NCBI RefSeq assembly: GCF_000332455.1
Contig: NZ_AOGY02000051.1
Span: 1-64,000 of the forward strand
Reading direction: 5' to 3'
DNA: 64,000 nucleotides
DNA from: Leptospira vanthielii serovar Holland str. Waz Holland = ATCC 700522
GTDB lineage: Bacteria; Spirochaetota; Leptospiria; Leptospirales; Leptospiraceae
The translations under genes were made by a program, and so were the position numbers. Shown here one piece after another: positions 35,586 to 44,772 of the stretch; the first letter of the stretch is position 1, and every line of letters starts with the position of its first letter. A model generated the notes under the pieces. That model saw nothing but the letters and a program-made list of their open reading frames with translations. It searched no databases and was not told the origin of the DNA.

Positions 35586-37499
35586 GTGTATTATGTTAGA
35601 TGGTTTCGGGAATTGTATGGAAATTTTTTATTTGTAATCAAAACAAAGTCCTTTCTTAAGTTATTTCTCTCTATTGTCACTTTTCTAATTGTTCCCTATT
35701 TCCTATTAGTTGCATCCATGATTCACTCGCAATACAGAGAAGCACTGGACTGGAACCAAAGGTTTCAATTGATTCGAATCCAACTCCTTGCCATTGATTT
35801 AGAAAACCAAATCAGAGAAGTAATCAATTCGGATCTTATGGAAAGAAGGACCATCGGCATCCTTTCACCCTCAGACTTCGAGAGAGTGAGTAAAAACTGT
35901 AATCCCTTGACCCATAACCGAAAAGATTTACAAGAATTAACTCTTGTGAGTTGCAAACTGGATTCAGAGGAAAAATCTTATCTTTTTGTTTTTGACGGTA
36001 AACAGATTTCTATTCACTCCGCAAAATTTCTGGAAGATTCGCTCCTAGACTCTCCCTTTAGTGATCCCAATGAAGGACTCTTTGTCCTCAATAGTGATGG
36101 GAACTTTGGAATTTCAGGATTTATTGAGGACGATTTTTTAGTCTCAGAATTTTGGAAAAAAGATGTTCAGTCCTCTCTGCAAATCCGGTCCAACTTGCCG
36201 ACTCTGCATGAGACACGGAAAGAAGAAATGGATTTTTTTGTGGTTAGTTTTCCCATGTATGGACTTCCCCTTCACCTATTTATTGTTAGTCCAAAGGAAT
36301 TGGTTCTTATTACAATAAAAGATTCGTTAAAGAAGAATGTTGTGATATTGTTTACTCTATTTGTATTCTCTTTTGTATTTTCTATTGTGATCACTCTCAG
36401 AGAAATCGAATCTAAACAAAAATTAAGACTTCTTTTACAAGAGTTCCCCCATGCCGCTATCCTATTTGACCCCAAAGGGAAAATACTATTAGAAAATGTC
36501 GAGATCGAACCAAAACTTTTGGTAACTGAACTGTATCGGGACCAACTTTCGATTAAGGAATGGATTGAAAAAGAGGTTAGTTCTTTCTTAAAATCAGTTT
36601 CCAAAATCCAGAATGACCAAACAAAACTTAGGCGAGAAGAATCAGAATTTTATTCGGCGGATGGTTCCGTTTATCTCATTGAATTTACATACCAACTCTG
36701 GTATTTGGAACAAAAATACCAATATGCTAGTGGGGCTCTAGTTCTTGTCCAAAACGTAACCAAAAAACGCCAAGAATTTGAAAAGGAAATGGAATATGCG
36801 AAGGATTTACAAAAGAAATACCTTCCCAATCGAATTATCATTTTACCCCATTTGGACTATGAAGTTTTATACAAACCACTCATCCAAGTGGGTGGGGATT
36901 ATTATGACTATATTGATTTAGGAAACAACCGATCCATTTTTGCAATAGGAGATGTCATTGGTCATGGTGTGAAGGCAGCCATGATGATGACTGTACTTCG
37001 TGTTTTGTTTCATCAAATTGTTAAAACAGAATCCGATCCCGAAAGAATCCTTAGTAGAATGAATGAAGGGGTATCTACAAATTTTCCAGATCCTTATGCT
37101 TTCGTTCCCTTTATCTTTTTGTTGTTTGATTTCAATAAGAATACTGTGCAGTACGGAAACGCAGGACATCCAGGAATGTTATACCAATCGAAGTCAGATA
37201 TGAGTTGTCCTGAAAAACTAAATCCAATGTTTGGAATGATCCAAAGTATGGAGCCAAAGATTCTAGAATTCCCCATCGTAAAAGGAGACAGATTTTATCT
37301 TTTTACCGATGGATTAAAAGATGTAGAAAATTCTAAACAGGAAAAGTTATGGGAAAATGAACTTGTCCAGTTTTTTTCTTCCATGGGGGCAAAACACATG
37401 TCCCTTATCAAACAAGAATTAGAGTTAAAGATAAGCTCCTATAGCGAAGGAATTCCCTTTTTAGATGATATCACCTGGATCGGGATTGAAGTGATCTAA
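35586..37499 (+). CDS. Membrane sensor with SpoIIE/PP2C-type serine phosphatase domain
   Basis: This 637-residue protein has a membrane helix at about 25-45, an extracytoplasmic region to about 240, a second helix at about 250-275, a PAS-like linker and a C-terminal PP2C-SpoIIE domain. That domain has the metal-binding motifs QVGGDYYDYIDL, FAIGDVIGHGVKAAMMM, YGNAGHPGMLY and the terminal LDDITWIGIEV, all intact. Such proteins dephosphorylate anti-sigma-factor antagonists in partner switching; no antagonist or kinase gene is adjacent. GTG start at 35586 with AGGAAA upstream. It ends one base before the convergent prfC stop. Confidence 0.88.
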   Translation: MYYVRWFRELYGNFLFVIKTKSFLKLFLSIVTFLIVPYFLLVASMIHSQYREALDWNQRFQLIRIQLLAIDLENQIREVINSDLMERRTIGILSPSDFERVSKNCNPLTHNRKDLQELTLVSCKLDSEEKSYLFVFDGKQISIHSAKFLEDSLLDSPFSDPNEGLFVLNSDGNFGISGFIEDDFLVSEFWKKDVQSSLQIRSNLPTLHETRKEEMDFFVVSFPMYGLPLHLFIVSPKELVLITIKDSLKKNVVILFTLFVFSFVFSIVITLREIESKQKLRLLLQEFPHAAILFDPKGKILLENVEIEPKLLVTELYRDQLSIKEWIEKEVSSFLKSVSKIQNDQTKLRREESEFYSADGSVYLIEFTYQLWYLEQKYQYASGALVLVQNVTKKRQEFEKEMEYAKDLQKKYLPNRIIILPHLDYEVLYKPLIQVGGDYYDYIDLGNNRSIFAIGDVIGHGVKAAMMMTVLRVLFHQIVKTESDPERILSRMNEGVSTNFPDPYAFVPFIFLLFDFNKNTVQYGNAGHPGMLYQSKSDMSCPEKLNPMFGMIQSMEPKILEFPIVKGDRFYLFTDGLKDVENSKQEKLWENELVQFFSSMGAKHMSLIKQELELKISSYSEGIPFLDDITWIGIEVI

Positions 37500-39089
37500 T
37501 TAGTCTTCTAAAGGAGGATTGTCTAAAAGTTCTATTCCTTCATTATTCTTGTGAAAATAATTCATATCCCATTCCGTATCAAAAAGGAGAGCCATATTTC
37601 CAAATAAATCCTCCACCAAATTAGCATTTGATGGGATTTTGGACCTGTCTTCTTTTTTTACCCAACGAGAGATTCCATAAGGAAGGATATGGATAGAAGT
37701 TTCTGCACCATATTCATCTTTGAGGCGGCGTTGGAAAACTTCAAACTGGAGTTTCCCCATAGCACCGATGATGGGGACACCACCACCAATCGTTCGTGAG
37801 GTGAAAAGGTGAAGGATTCCCTCTTCTGCCAATTGATCGAGGCCTTTCTTAAAAGACTTCAATTGTAAGGTGTCCTTACAAGAAATGGTAGCAAAAAGTT
37901 CTGGTGCAAAACTAGGAAGGGATCGTAAAGGCGGTGTATTCCCTGTAGACAAGATGTCCCCAATTTTATAAGTTCCAGGATTTACAAGTCCGATGATATC
38001 TCCCGGATAGGCAGTATCCACAGTGTTTCTGTCCTGGCCAAAAAAAGCAAAACTGGAAGAAAGTTTGACTGGTTTGTCTAAGCGGTTATGATTTACGTTT
38101 AATCCACGTTCAAAGACACCCGAACAAATCCGAAGGAAGGCAATCCGGTCCCGATGCGCCTTATTCATGTTAGCTTGAACTTTAAACACAAAAGCACTAA
38201 AAGGTGCATTGATGGGATCTAAATAGTTTCCATCGCGAAGGGGAATGTGGTCAGGACCAGGAGCCAATTCCAAAAATTTATTTAAAAAAAGTTCGATCCC
38301 AAAATTATTTACCGCCGAACCAAAGTAAACCGGGGTTTCTTTACCAAGTAAAAACATATTTTTGTCTACTTTCCCAATTCCATTTTCGACTAGATCAATC
38401 TGTTCCCGAAAAGCAGTCACAATTTCTGCATCAAATTGTTCATCAAGACTCGGATCATTGGGACCTGCCATACGAAAGACTGCCTTTTGTTTTCCACCAG
38501 GAGTTCGATCAAACAAATACAGTTGTTGGTCGCGAAGGTCATAAACCCCTTTAAAATCAAAACCGGTTCCGAGTGGCCATACATCAGGTACAGCTTTGAT
38601 TCCAAGAACCTTTTCAATTTCATCCAAAAGTGCATACAGGTCCTTAGTCGGTCTGTCCATTTTGTTGATAAAAGTAATGATGGGAATTCCACGGTCTCGA
38701 CAAACGCGGAAAAGTTTGATGGTTTGGGGTTCGACCCCTTTACCAGCATCCAACACCATCACGGCTGTATCTGCCGCCATAAGGGTTCTGTATGTGTCCT
38801 CTGAGAAGTCCTCGTGACCAGGGGTGTCCAAAAGATTTAAGATGCTATTTTTGTATTCAAACTGTAGGGCAGCCGAAGTGATCGAAATCCCCCTCTCCTT
38901 TTCCATTGCCATCCAATCAGAGGTTGCCGACTTCCCTTCCTTTTTGGCCTTAACCGCGCCGGCAAGTTGAATCGCACCTCCGTAAAGAAGGAGTTTTTCA
39001 GTGAGTGTGGTTTTCCCCGCATCAGGGTGAGCAATGATGGCAAAGGTCTTTCGGCGGCGGACTTCTCTTTCTATGAGTTCGGGAGACAT
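37500..39089 (-). CDS. prfC: Peptide chain release factor 3
   Basis: This 529-residue translational GTPase recycles RF1/RF2, the same length as E. coli RF3. The G1 motif AHPDAGKTTLTEKLL, switch-II DTPGHEDFSEDTYR and NKMDRP are clear. The start at 39089 (MSPELIEREV) is chosen because the in-frame upstream part to 39149 has no family similarity and would run into the promoter of the divergent gene. Confidence 0.96.
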   Translation of the reverse strand: MSPELIEREVRRRKTFAIIAHPDAGKTTLTEKLLLYGGAIQLAGAVKAKKEGKSATSDWMAMEKERGISITSAALQFEYKNSILNLLDTPGHEDFSEDTYRTLMAADTAVMVLDAGKGVEPQTIKLFRVCRDRGIPIITFINKMDRPTKDLYALLDEIEKVLGIKAVPDVWPLGTGFDFKGVYDLRDQQLYLFDRTPGGKQKAVFRMAGPNDPSLDEQFDAEIVTAFREQIDLVENGIGKVDKNMFLLGKETPVYFGSAVNNFGIELFLNKFLELAPGPDHIPLRDGNYLDPINAPFSAFVFKVQANMNKAHRDRIAFLRICSGVFERGLNVNHNRLDKPVKLSSSFAFFGQDRNTVDTAYPGDIIGLVNPGTYKIGDILSTGNTPPLRSLPSFAPELFATISCKDTLQLKSFKKGLDQLAEEGILHLFTSRTIGGGVPIIGAMGKLQFEVFQRRLKDEYGAETSIHILPYGISRWVKKEDRSKIPSNANLVEDLFGNMALLFDTEWDMNYFHKNNEGIELLDNPPLED

Positions 39090-39169
39090 AACTTGGGTTC
39101 CATGCTGTCTAAATTTAAGATTCTGTCGAGAATAAAGAGAAAACCACAATCCGAATCCTAAGGAATGGG

Positions 39170-39198
39170 TTGACTTACAGATTATGTCCCATTAGATT
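39170..39198 (+). promoter_or_regulatory. Sigma-70-type promoter for the NHL-repeat gene
   Basis: TTGACT at 39170-39175 and TAGATT at 39193-39198, separated by exactly 17 bases, form the best promoter seen in the window. The predicted start near 39205 leaves only a short leader carrying GGAGGG (39205-39210). Confidence 0.6.
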
Positions 39199-39218
39199 GG
39201 GGTTGGAGGGACGTGTCT

Positions 39219-41252
39219 TTGAGAAAATACTTATCGTTTTTCTTTCTATTGGTGAGCACACAAATTTTCCCTCTGGACTTTCCCAACTTTTCCTTGGGGG
39301 AAGAGAATGCCAAGGAAGAATTCAAACGAGGCCTGACCTATAAAAATTTAAGAGAATATTCTGCGGCCAAGGAACGTTTTCAAAAAGCCGTGAATTTAAA
39401 AAAAGATTTTCACTTGGCAAGGTTGGAACTTGCAAACAATTACTATCTGTTAGGTGAGTGGGAAGAAGCATTAGACGAGTTAGAAATTCTTGCTTCCAAA
39501 GCAAAAAACGATCTTTTAATCATCAATAAAATAGAAGCACTTCGTTTAGCCATCGCTGGTGGTGTTACCGATAAAGAAAAATTTTATTTCAAAACCATTG
39601 AAGGAGATTCCATTCGTGGTTACCGGTTTCGTAATCCAGTGGACATTACCTTTGACGAAGATGGAAACTTCTATGTTGCAGGTTTTGATACTTCCAATAT
39701 CATTAAATTCAATGCCGCAGGATCTGCACTTTCGAACTGGCGCGGGGGAATCACAAGAAAGCTGGAACGTCCGGTTTCTTTAGCCTATTACAACCAGAAA
39801 ATCTACGTTGCCGATTTTGCACGAGATGAAGTATTACTTTTTGACCTATCAGGAAGTTTTATTTCCTCACTTGGTGGTTCAGGAAAAGGACAAGGGCAAT
39901 TTCGAGGACCCTCTTCTCTTTCTATTGATCCCAGTGGAAATCTTTTTGTCGCTGATTCCGGAAATGCCAGGATTCAGAAATTCAATGCCAATGGAAAATT
40001 TGTTTTAGAGTTTCAAGGTTCTGGAAATTCCCAATTGGGGAATCCTTCGGGCCTCACAGTCCATGAAGGAAAAATTTACGTTGTGGATAAAGAGAATCTT
40101 CGTGTGGTTATTTTTGATGGTGATGGTAATACATTAAGCACAATCGAAAAACCAGAGTGGAAAAAACCAAGAAGTGTTCGTATTCTAGAGAATCAAATTT
40201 ATTTAACAGACGAAATCACTGGAATCTGGACCTATTCTCTGTTAAATGGTGAGTGGAAACAACTAAGTAAATTTCGTGACAAAAAGGGAGTGTATCGAGT
40301 TTTGTTTCGCCCTTTTTCGACAAATATGGATTCAACAGGCAGTTTATATTTTGTTGATTTCGGAAAACACCGAATTGATATATTTTCTCAAAAAAACCAC
40401 CTACTCTCTAACTTAGATTTAAAAATTGAATCCATTGATACCTCTGGATTTCCAGACATCCATATTTATACCCGGGTTCGTAACCGTGCCGGTAAAGAAA
40501 TCGTAGGAATTGACCGGTTGAGTTTTCGGATTTTTGAAAACGACAATATGACACCTCTCTTTTCGTTAGCAAATAAAAATAAACTAAACGACAAACTTAC
40601 AGTTGCTATTGTATACGAGAACAGTGATGGTTTGAAAAAGGCTAAATTATCGCTGGAAGATGGACTTTTTCCTTTTTTTCGTTCCCTTCGAGATACAGAT
40701 AAAATATCTCTCTACCGTGCCGGGAAGGATAGCAATTTGATTCTTTCGGAAACAGTATCTTTACGTGAAATCCTAGCTAAAATTAGAGATAATGTATCGG
40801 AAGAAAAATTTAATTTTGGAAAAGCAAGCATTGCCGCCTTACAAAAATTATCCTTAGAGACGGGTCCGAAGGCACTGGTTTATTTGGTTTCTGGAGAAAG
40901 TAGAGAAGATAGTTTTTACCAGTACCAAAAGTCACGTATTGTTGCCTTTGCCAAAGCACATTCAATTCCTATCTATATTTTGACGGTGAATCCTAATCCA
41001 ACACTTGAAGAAACCTGGTCTGATATGACTGGTCCAACAAATGGGCGCTACATAATACTCGATGGTGAAGGAGAAGAAAGGGAATTATATAAAAAATTAA
41101 AATCTCATACAGACTATCGCTACATTCTTTCCTATAAGACAGATACGAATCCTGAACTGATTAATCGTTATATCAAGTTAGCAATTGGCGTGGAACACAG
41201 AGGAGTCAAAGGTCGTGATGAAGGAGGATACTTTGTTCCAGAACCTCGTTAA
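39219..41252 (+). CDS. Exported TPR / NHL beta-propeller protein with VWA-like C-terminal domain
   Basis: The protein is about 677 residues long. It has a signal peptide (YLSFFFLLVSTQIFP), two or three TPR units (about 30-110), six-blade NHL-type repeats (about 135-380; for example SSLSIDPSGNLFVADSGNARIQKF in parts) and a C-terminal VWA-like region (about 430-660, KLTVAIVYENSDGLKKAK, KALVYLVSGESREDSFYQ). It is likely a periplasmic or surface scaffold; function unknown. Two starts are possible: GTG 39213 and TTG 39219. GGAGGG at 39205-39210 is eight bases from TTG but only two from GTG, favouring TTG. The end overlaps the next TPR gene by 20 bases. Confidence 0.75.
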   Translation: MRKYLSFFFLLVSTQIFPLDFPNFSLGEENAKEEFKRGLTYKNLREYSAAKERFQKAVNLKKDFHLARLELANNYYLLGEWEEALDELEILASKAKNDLLIINKIEALRLAIAGGVTDKEKFYFKTIEGDSIRGYRFRNPVDITFDEDGNFYVAGFDTSNIIKFNAAGSALSNWRGGITRKLERPVSLAYYNQKIYVADFARDEVLLFDLSGSFISSLGGSGKGQGQFRGPSSLSIDPSGNLFVADSGNARIQKFNANGKFVLEFQGSGNSQLGNPSGLTVHEGKIYVVDKENLRVVIFDGDGNTLSTIEKPEWKKPRSVRILENQIYLTDEITGIWTYSLLNGEWKQLSKFRDKKGVYRVLFRPFSTNMDSTGSLYFVDFGKHRIDIFSQKNHLLSNLDLKIESIDTSGFPDIHIYTRVRNRAGKEIVGIDRLSFRIFENDNMTPLFSLANKNKLNDKLTVAIVYENSDGLKKAKLSLEDGLFPFFRSLRDTDKISLYRAGKDSNLILSETVSLREILAKIRDNVSEEKFNFGKASIAALQKLSLETGPKALVYLVSGESREDSFYQYQKSRIVAFAKAHSIPIYILTVNPNPTLEETWSDMTGPTNGRYIILDGEGEERELYKKLKSHTDYRYILSYKTDTNPELINRYIKLAIGVEHRGVKGRDEGGYFVPEPR

Positions 41253-43269
41253 TTTGAAAATTTTATTCCTGTTTGTAACTGGTCTATTGATATCAGTTTC
41301 TTTATTATACGCAGAGACTACTACTTTAGAAGATATTACAGATGGAAAACGGTATCAATCGGAAAACAATTGTAGAAAGGCAATTCAGCTTTATCAGTCT
41401 GCCCTTCAAAAAAATGGCAACTCAATCGATGCTAAGTTAGGAGTTGCGGATTGTAGCTTTCGATTAGGTGCCTTCCGAGAAAGTAAAAAGTTCTATCTTG
41501 AAATCCTAGAAAGAGAACCAAAACATATTCTTGGGATTATAGGTTTATCTGAAATCTATTTACGTGATTCTGATTTTGCCGCAATAGCTAAGTTGATTGA
41601 CCCATTGCTCGTTGAATTTCCGAACCATACTGGTTTACGAATTACTGAAGCAAAATCCTTACAGAAACAAGGAAAGTTAGATTCCGCCATTTATAAAATC
41701 AAAACATTGGCTAATCGACTTGATGAGCCGGCTGATTTATTGTTAATGTTAGCTGAGCTTTATTTTACTAAGCAAAATTATAATAACTCTTATATTGCAA
41801 TCGATTCTTATACAAAAAAAGAACCTAACGATGCTGATGGATTTGCATTTAAAGCGAAAGTGCTTTTATACCAAAACTATTTTTATCCCAATCAATTGAA
41901 GTCGGTTCTTTCTCTTGTAGAGGAGGCACTACAAAATTCCATTAACTTAGATCCAAAAGGAGAAAAGGCGAGATTCTTTTCTGTATACCATGATATTATT
42001 CTCGCAAATCAAACTGCTGACAAAGAAATTAAAAAACGTGCCTTCCGAACCATCTACGAACTAGCCAGAGAATTTCCAGAAAACCAACTTTACCATAGTT
42101 TGGAAGCAAATTTGGCATGGGAACTTGGAGAAACAAAATTTGCCACTTACCACTACCGTAGAGCATTGCAATTAGATGACTTAGACGAAATTTTGCGTTT
42201 TGAAGCGGAAGAATATACGATTGCCTTCGAAAAGGAAGAATCCAAATTACGAAGAGAATTGGGAGATTATAGAAGAGATCGTTTTTATTCAGAAAAACAC
42301 TCGTTGTACCATAAAAGTTCCTTATTCCATTTGAAACGATCAAAAGACCTTAGTCCACAAACGCCGGTTATTCGGAAGGAATTATTAGAATTTTATAACC
42401 AAACGGGAGAAGCAGTAAAATATACGAATTTATTACTTCGTCTTAGAGAAGAAGATCCAAATTCTTTCAAACTTCAAAACAAACTGGAGTTTTCTATCAA
42501 AAATCTAAAAGAATCGATAGAATTCAGAGAAGGTTATCTCCAAATAGATCCCAATGCGATCCAGGAAAATACAGTCCGTTTCAGTCCGGAAGTATATGTT
42601 TTTGACCTGGAATCCAGTTTGGCGTTCCCCTATCACCTACAAGCGGGAAGACTTTTGGCTGAGGCTTTTCGATACAATTTAAAGCAGATACAAGCTGTAA
42701 GAGTTGTAGATGGTGATGAGTTAAAACATATACGAACTTTACTCAAAGAATCTAATTACCATCCTTTTTCGCAAACCCTTCCATTTACAATTGATAACCT
42801 TCACCTTCTAGATGTAAAAAGAAAAAATGCATCTAAGATTCGTTATATTGTCCACGGAAGGTATCAAATCAAAGACGGAGACATTCGTCTTGATGTATCC
42901 GTTTATGACAGAGATAGTTTGAGGGATATTGCCACTTGGTCGACCAACCAACGAGGCCGAGATAGTCTACCTACTGTCATACACCGCATCGCAGAACGTA
43001 TCAAAGACTTACTGCCCAAAGAAGGGAAGATTTTAAAAGTCAAAAAAGATGAAGTGATTGTTTCTCTTGGGAAAGATGATGGATTAAAGAAAGATTCAAA
43101 ATTAGAATTCCAGAGAAAAGGAAAAATCTTATTTCAAGGTGAAATTACTGAACTTGGCAAATCGATTTCTTCTGTGAAACCAAGTGTCCGTGGATGGGAA
43201 AAGGAACTCGCAACAGGAGACGATGTCATTCTGCCCAAGGACTCTCGTACAGAGAAGACAGATAAGTAA
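41233..43269 (+). CDS. Exported TPR protein with CsgG/FlgT-like C-terminal domains
   Basis: The protein is about 678 residues long. It has a signal peptide (LKILFLFVTGLLISVSLLYA) and many TPR units (about 35-410). A domain at about 460-590 resembles CsgG/TolB-N-type lipoprotein domains (LQAGRLLAEAFRYNLKQIQAVRVVD, IRYIVHGRYQIKDGDIRLDVSVYD in parts). The final ~75 residues are like the FlgT C-terminal domain (GKILKVKKDEVIVSLGKDDGLKKDSKL). The start is TTG at 41233, five bases after a perfect AAGGAGG (41221-41227). It overlaps the NHL-protein gene, so the two are coupled and may form one envelope complex. Confidence 0.72.
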   Translation: MFQNLVNLKILFLFVTGLLISVSLLYAETTTLEDITDGKRYQSENNCRKAIQLYQSALQKNGNSIDAKLGVADCSFRLGAFRESKKFYLEILEREPKHILGIIGLSEIYLRDSDFAAIAKLIDPLLVEFPNHTGLRITEAKSLQKQGKLDSAIYKIKTLANRLDEPADLLLMLAELYFTKQNYNNSYIAIDSYTKKEPNDADGFAFKAKVLLYQNYFYPNQLKSVLSLVEEALQNSINLDPKGEKARFFSVYHDIILANQTADKEIKKRAFRTIYELAREFPENQLYHSLEANLAWELGETKFATYHYRRALQLDDLDEILRFEAEEYTIAFEKEESKLRRELGDYRRDRFYSEKHSLYHKSSLFHLKRSKDLSPQTPVIRKELLEFYNQTGEAVKYTNLLLRLREEDPNSFKLQNKLEFSIKNLKESIEFREGYLQIDPNAIQENTVRFSPEVYVFDLESSLAFPYHLQAGRLLAEAFRYNLKQIQAVRVVDGDELKHIRTLLKESNYHPFSQTLPFTIDNLHLLDVKRKNASKIRYIVHGRYQIKDGDIRLDVSVYDRDSLRDIATWSTNQRGRDSLPTVIHRIAERIKDLLPKEGKILKVKKDEVIVSLGKDDGLKKDSKLEFQRKGKILFQGEITELGKSISSVKPSVRGWEKELATGDDVILPKDSRTEKTDK

Positions 43270-43786
43270 GAAGATCCTCGGAAATTTTCTCTTCTTTCTC
43301 TTTAGTTAGGTTTGGAATTTCTAATTGGCAAATATTTCCTTCTAGATAAATCGAAAGAACTCCTTCTCTCTGAAAACAACGCGATAAAACTGGACGCAAA
43401 CGAAGAAAATCTTTAGCTTCTAAATAAATGGGTTCTTTGGTAAATGTATAGTTAGAAATGACTTTGTGGATTTCTGGCCTTGGTGTTTTTTCCCATTCCA
43501 AATCTATATTTGGGTAAAAATAAAAATTACCGGAATCGAACCTAAGTTCTCCCAAAGAAAGGACGTTCTTGGTACCTGCCTCCTGCAAGCGCACCAAACC
43601 AGAATCAGAACTAGTTTTGTCCGCAAATTCAACTAAAACAGATCCTACTCCTTTCTGATTGTGTTCCAAAGTTAGGACCAAAACCTGAGTTTTCCCTAGT
43701 TTCTTTGACTCAGCATCAATTCGTTCTTTGGCATCTTCGGAGATTCTTAACATCTGTTTCTTTTTTTTAAAGGGAAACCAAATCAT
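43226..43786 (-). CDS. HesB/IscA-like and NifU-like fusion, degenerate, unknown function
   Basis: This 186-residue protein has an N-terminal part (about 12-105) resembling A-type Fe-S carriers (LRISEDAKERI, VLVEFADKTSSDSGLV, IDLEWEK) and a C-terminal part (about 130-185) resembling a NifU C-terminal domain (LSIYLEGNICQLEIPNLTKEKEEKI). In the NifU part CxxC has become CQLE, and the IscA cysteines are not present, so cluster binding in the usual way is unlikely. It is an alternative that this is a family-specific protein with chance similarity. It overlaps the 3' end of the convergent TPR gene by 44 bases. Confidence 0.5.
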   Translation of the reverse strand: MIWFPFKKKKQMLRISEDAKERIDAESKKLGKTQVLVLTLEHNQKGVGSVLVEFADKTSSDSGLVRLQEAGTKNVLSLGELRFDSGNFYFYPNIDLEWEKTPRPEIHKVISNYTFTKEPIYLEAKDFLRLRPVLSRCFQREGVLSIYLEGNICQLEIPNLTKEKEEKISEDLLTYLSSLYESPWAE

Positions 43787-43812
43787 TTTGAAATCATTAC
43801 CTTCTAATCATT

Positions 43813-44289
43813 ATGAATACATTCATTTACAGATCCAGTTTTCCCATCAAAAAGGAAGTTTTGTTTCAATTCCACAAGGATCCAATCGGCTTTGAAACTT
43901 TAGTTGCTGGAGCAAACGGTATAGAAATCGTAAAAGCCCCAAAATCCATACATGTAGGAGAAGAAGTGGTCTTGAAGATTTCCATTTTGCCCTTTTGGAA
44001 ACTAACCTGGATTGCAAAACATATTGCCTATAGTAAAAATAACTTTTTCCAAGATAACCAGGAAAAAGGTCCCTTTCGCAAATTCCTACACACACATCGA
44101 TTTTTGGATGGGTTTGAAGGAAGTAATTCCAGTATTCTTTCTGATGAAATTCAAATAGACTACTATCTTTGGCCTATCTCACGTTTCTTTCTTTTCCCGA
44201 TCCTTTATTTTATGTTCCGTAAACGACATGCGCTCACTGCAAAACACTTCAGAGTAAAAGCAAAATTAATTCTTTGCAGGTATTCGTGA
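43813..44289 (+). CDS. SRPBCC-fold ligand-binding protein
   Basis: This 158-residue protein resembles the START/SRPBCC cyclase-dehydrase type: FIYRSSFPIKKEVLFQFHKDPIGFETL at the start, and FLDGFEGSNSSILSDEIQIDYYLWPISRFFLFPILYFMFRKRH at the end, typical of small proteins named cyclase/dehydrase or 'SRPBCC' (quoted here in parts of the sequence). Proposed role: binding a hydrophobic ligand; substrate unknown. It is divergent from the Fe-S-carrier-like gene with a 26-base spacer, and overlaps convergent mgsA by 24 bases. Confidence 0.65.
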   Translation: MNTFIYRSSFPIKKEVLFQFHKDPIGFETLVAGANGIEIVKAPKSIHVGEEVVLKISILPFWKLTWIAKHIAYSKNNFFQDNQEKGPFRKFLHTHRFLDGFEGSNSSILSDEIQIDYYLWPISRFFLFPILYFMFRKRHALTAKHFRVKAKLILCRYS

Positions 44290-44700
44290 TCCGTAATCAA
44301 TCAATTGGCGATTGTATTCTGTTTCCATTAGAGGGGAAGAGATTAAAAAATCAGCACTAGAACGATTACAAGCCATTGGAATATTATACAATACTGCAAT
44401 TCGGAGGAGCGCTTTTACATCTGGATCATGCGGCTGAGCTGAGAGAGGATCCCAGAAAAAAACCATAAAATCAATTCCATCCTCAACGATTTTGGATCCA
44501 ATCTGCTGGTCTCCACCGAGAGGTCCAGAGATGAACCGAAATACAGGAAGTCCTATTTGTTCATGAATCAATTTTCCTGTGGTTCCTGTTGCCGAAAGAT
44601 GGTGTTTGCTTAAGGTGCCTTTATTGTATTTTACCCAATCTAATAAATCTTCTTTTCTATTATCATGTGCAATGAGAACGATCTTTTTAGTGATCTCCAT
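44266..44700 (-). CDS. mgsA: Methylglyoxal synthase
   Basis: The enzyme converts dihydroxyacetone phosphate to methylglyoxal and phosphate, a bypass relieving sugar-phosphate stress. It has about 144 residues. It contains KKIVLIAHDNRK, LSATGTTGKLI, the catalytic Asp in GPLGGDQQIG and the phosphate/proton-relay segment AQPHDPDVKAL. The start could be ATG 44700 or ATG 44721 (seven residues longer); neither has a strong ribosome site. The 3' end overlaps the convergent SRPBCC gene. Confidence 0.94.
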   Translation of the reverse strand: MEITKKIVLIAHDNRKEDLLDWVKYNKGTLSKHHLSATGTTGKLIHEQIGLPVFRFISGPLGGDQQIGSKIVEDGIDFMVFFWDPLSAQPHDPDVKALLRIAVLYNIPMACNRSSADFLISSPLMETEYNRQLIDYGSRIPAKN

Positions 44701-44772
44701 TTTTCTTTGAATTAGTACCATAGAATGATAGTTCTTGCCAATATCTAGGATTCAAGGAAAGTTTCCCTGTAA

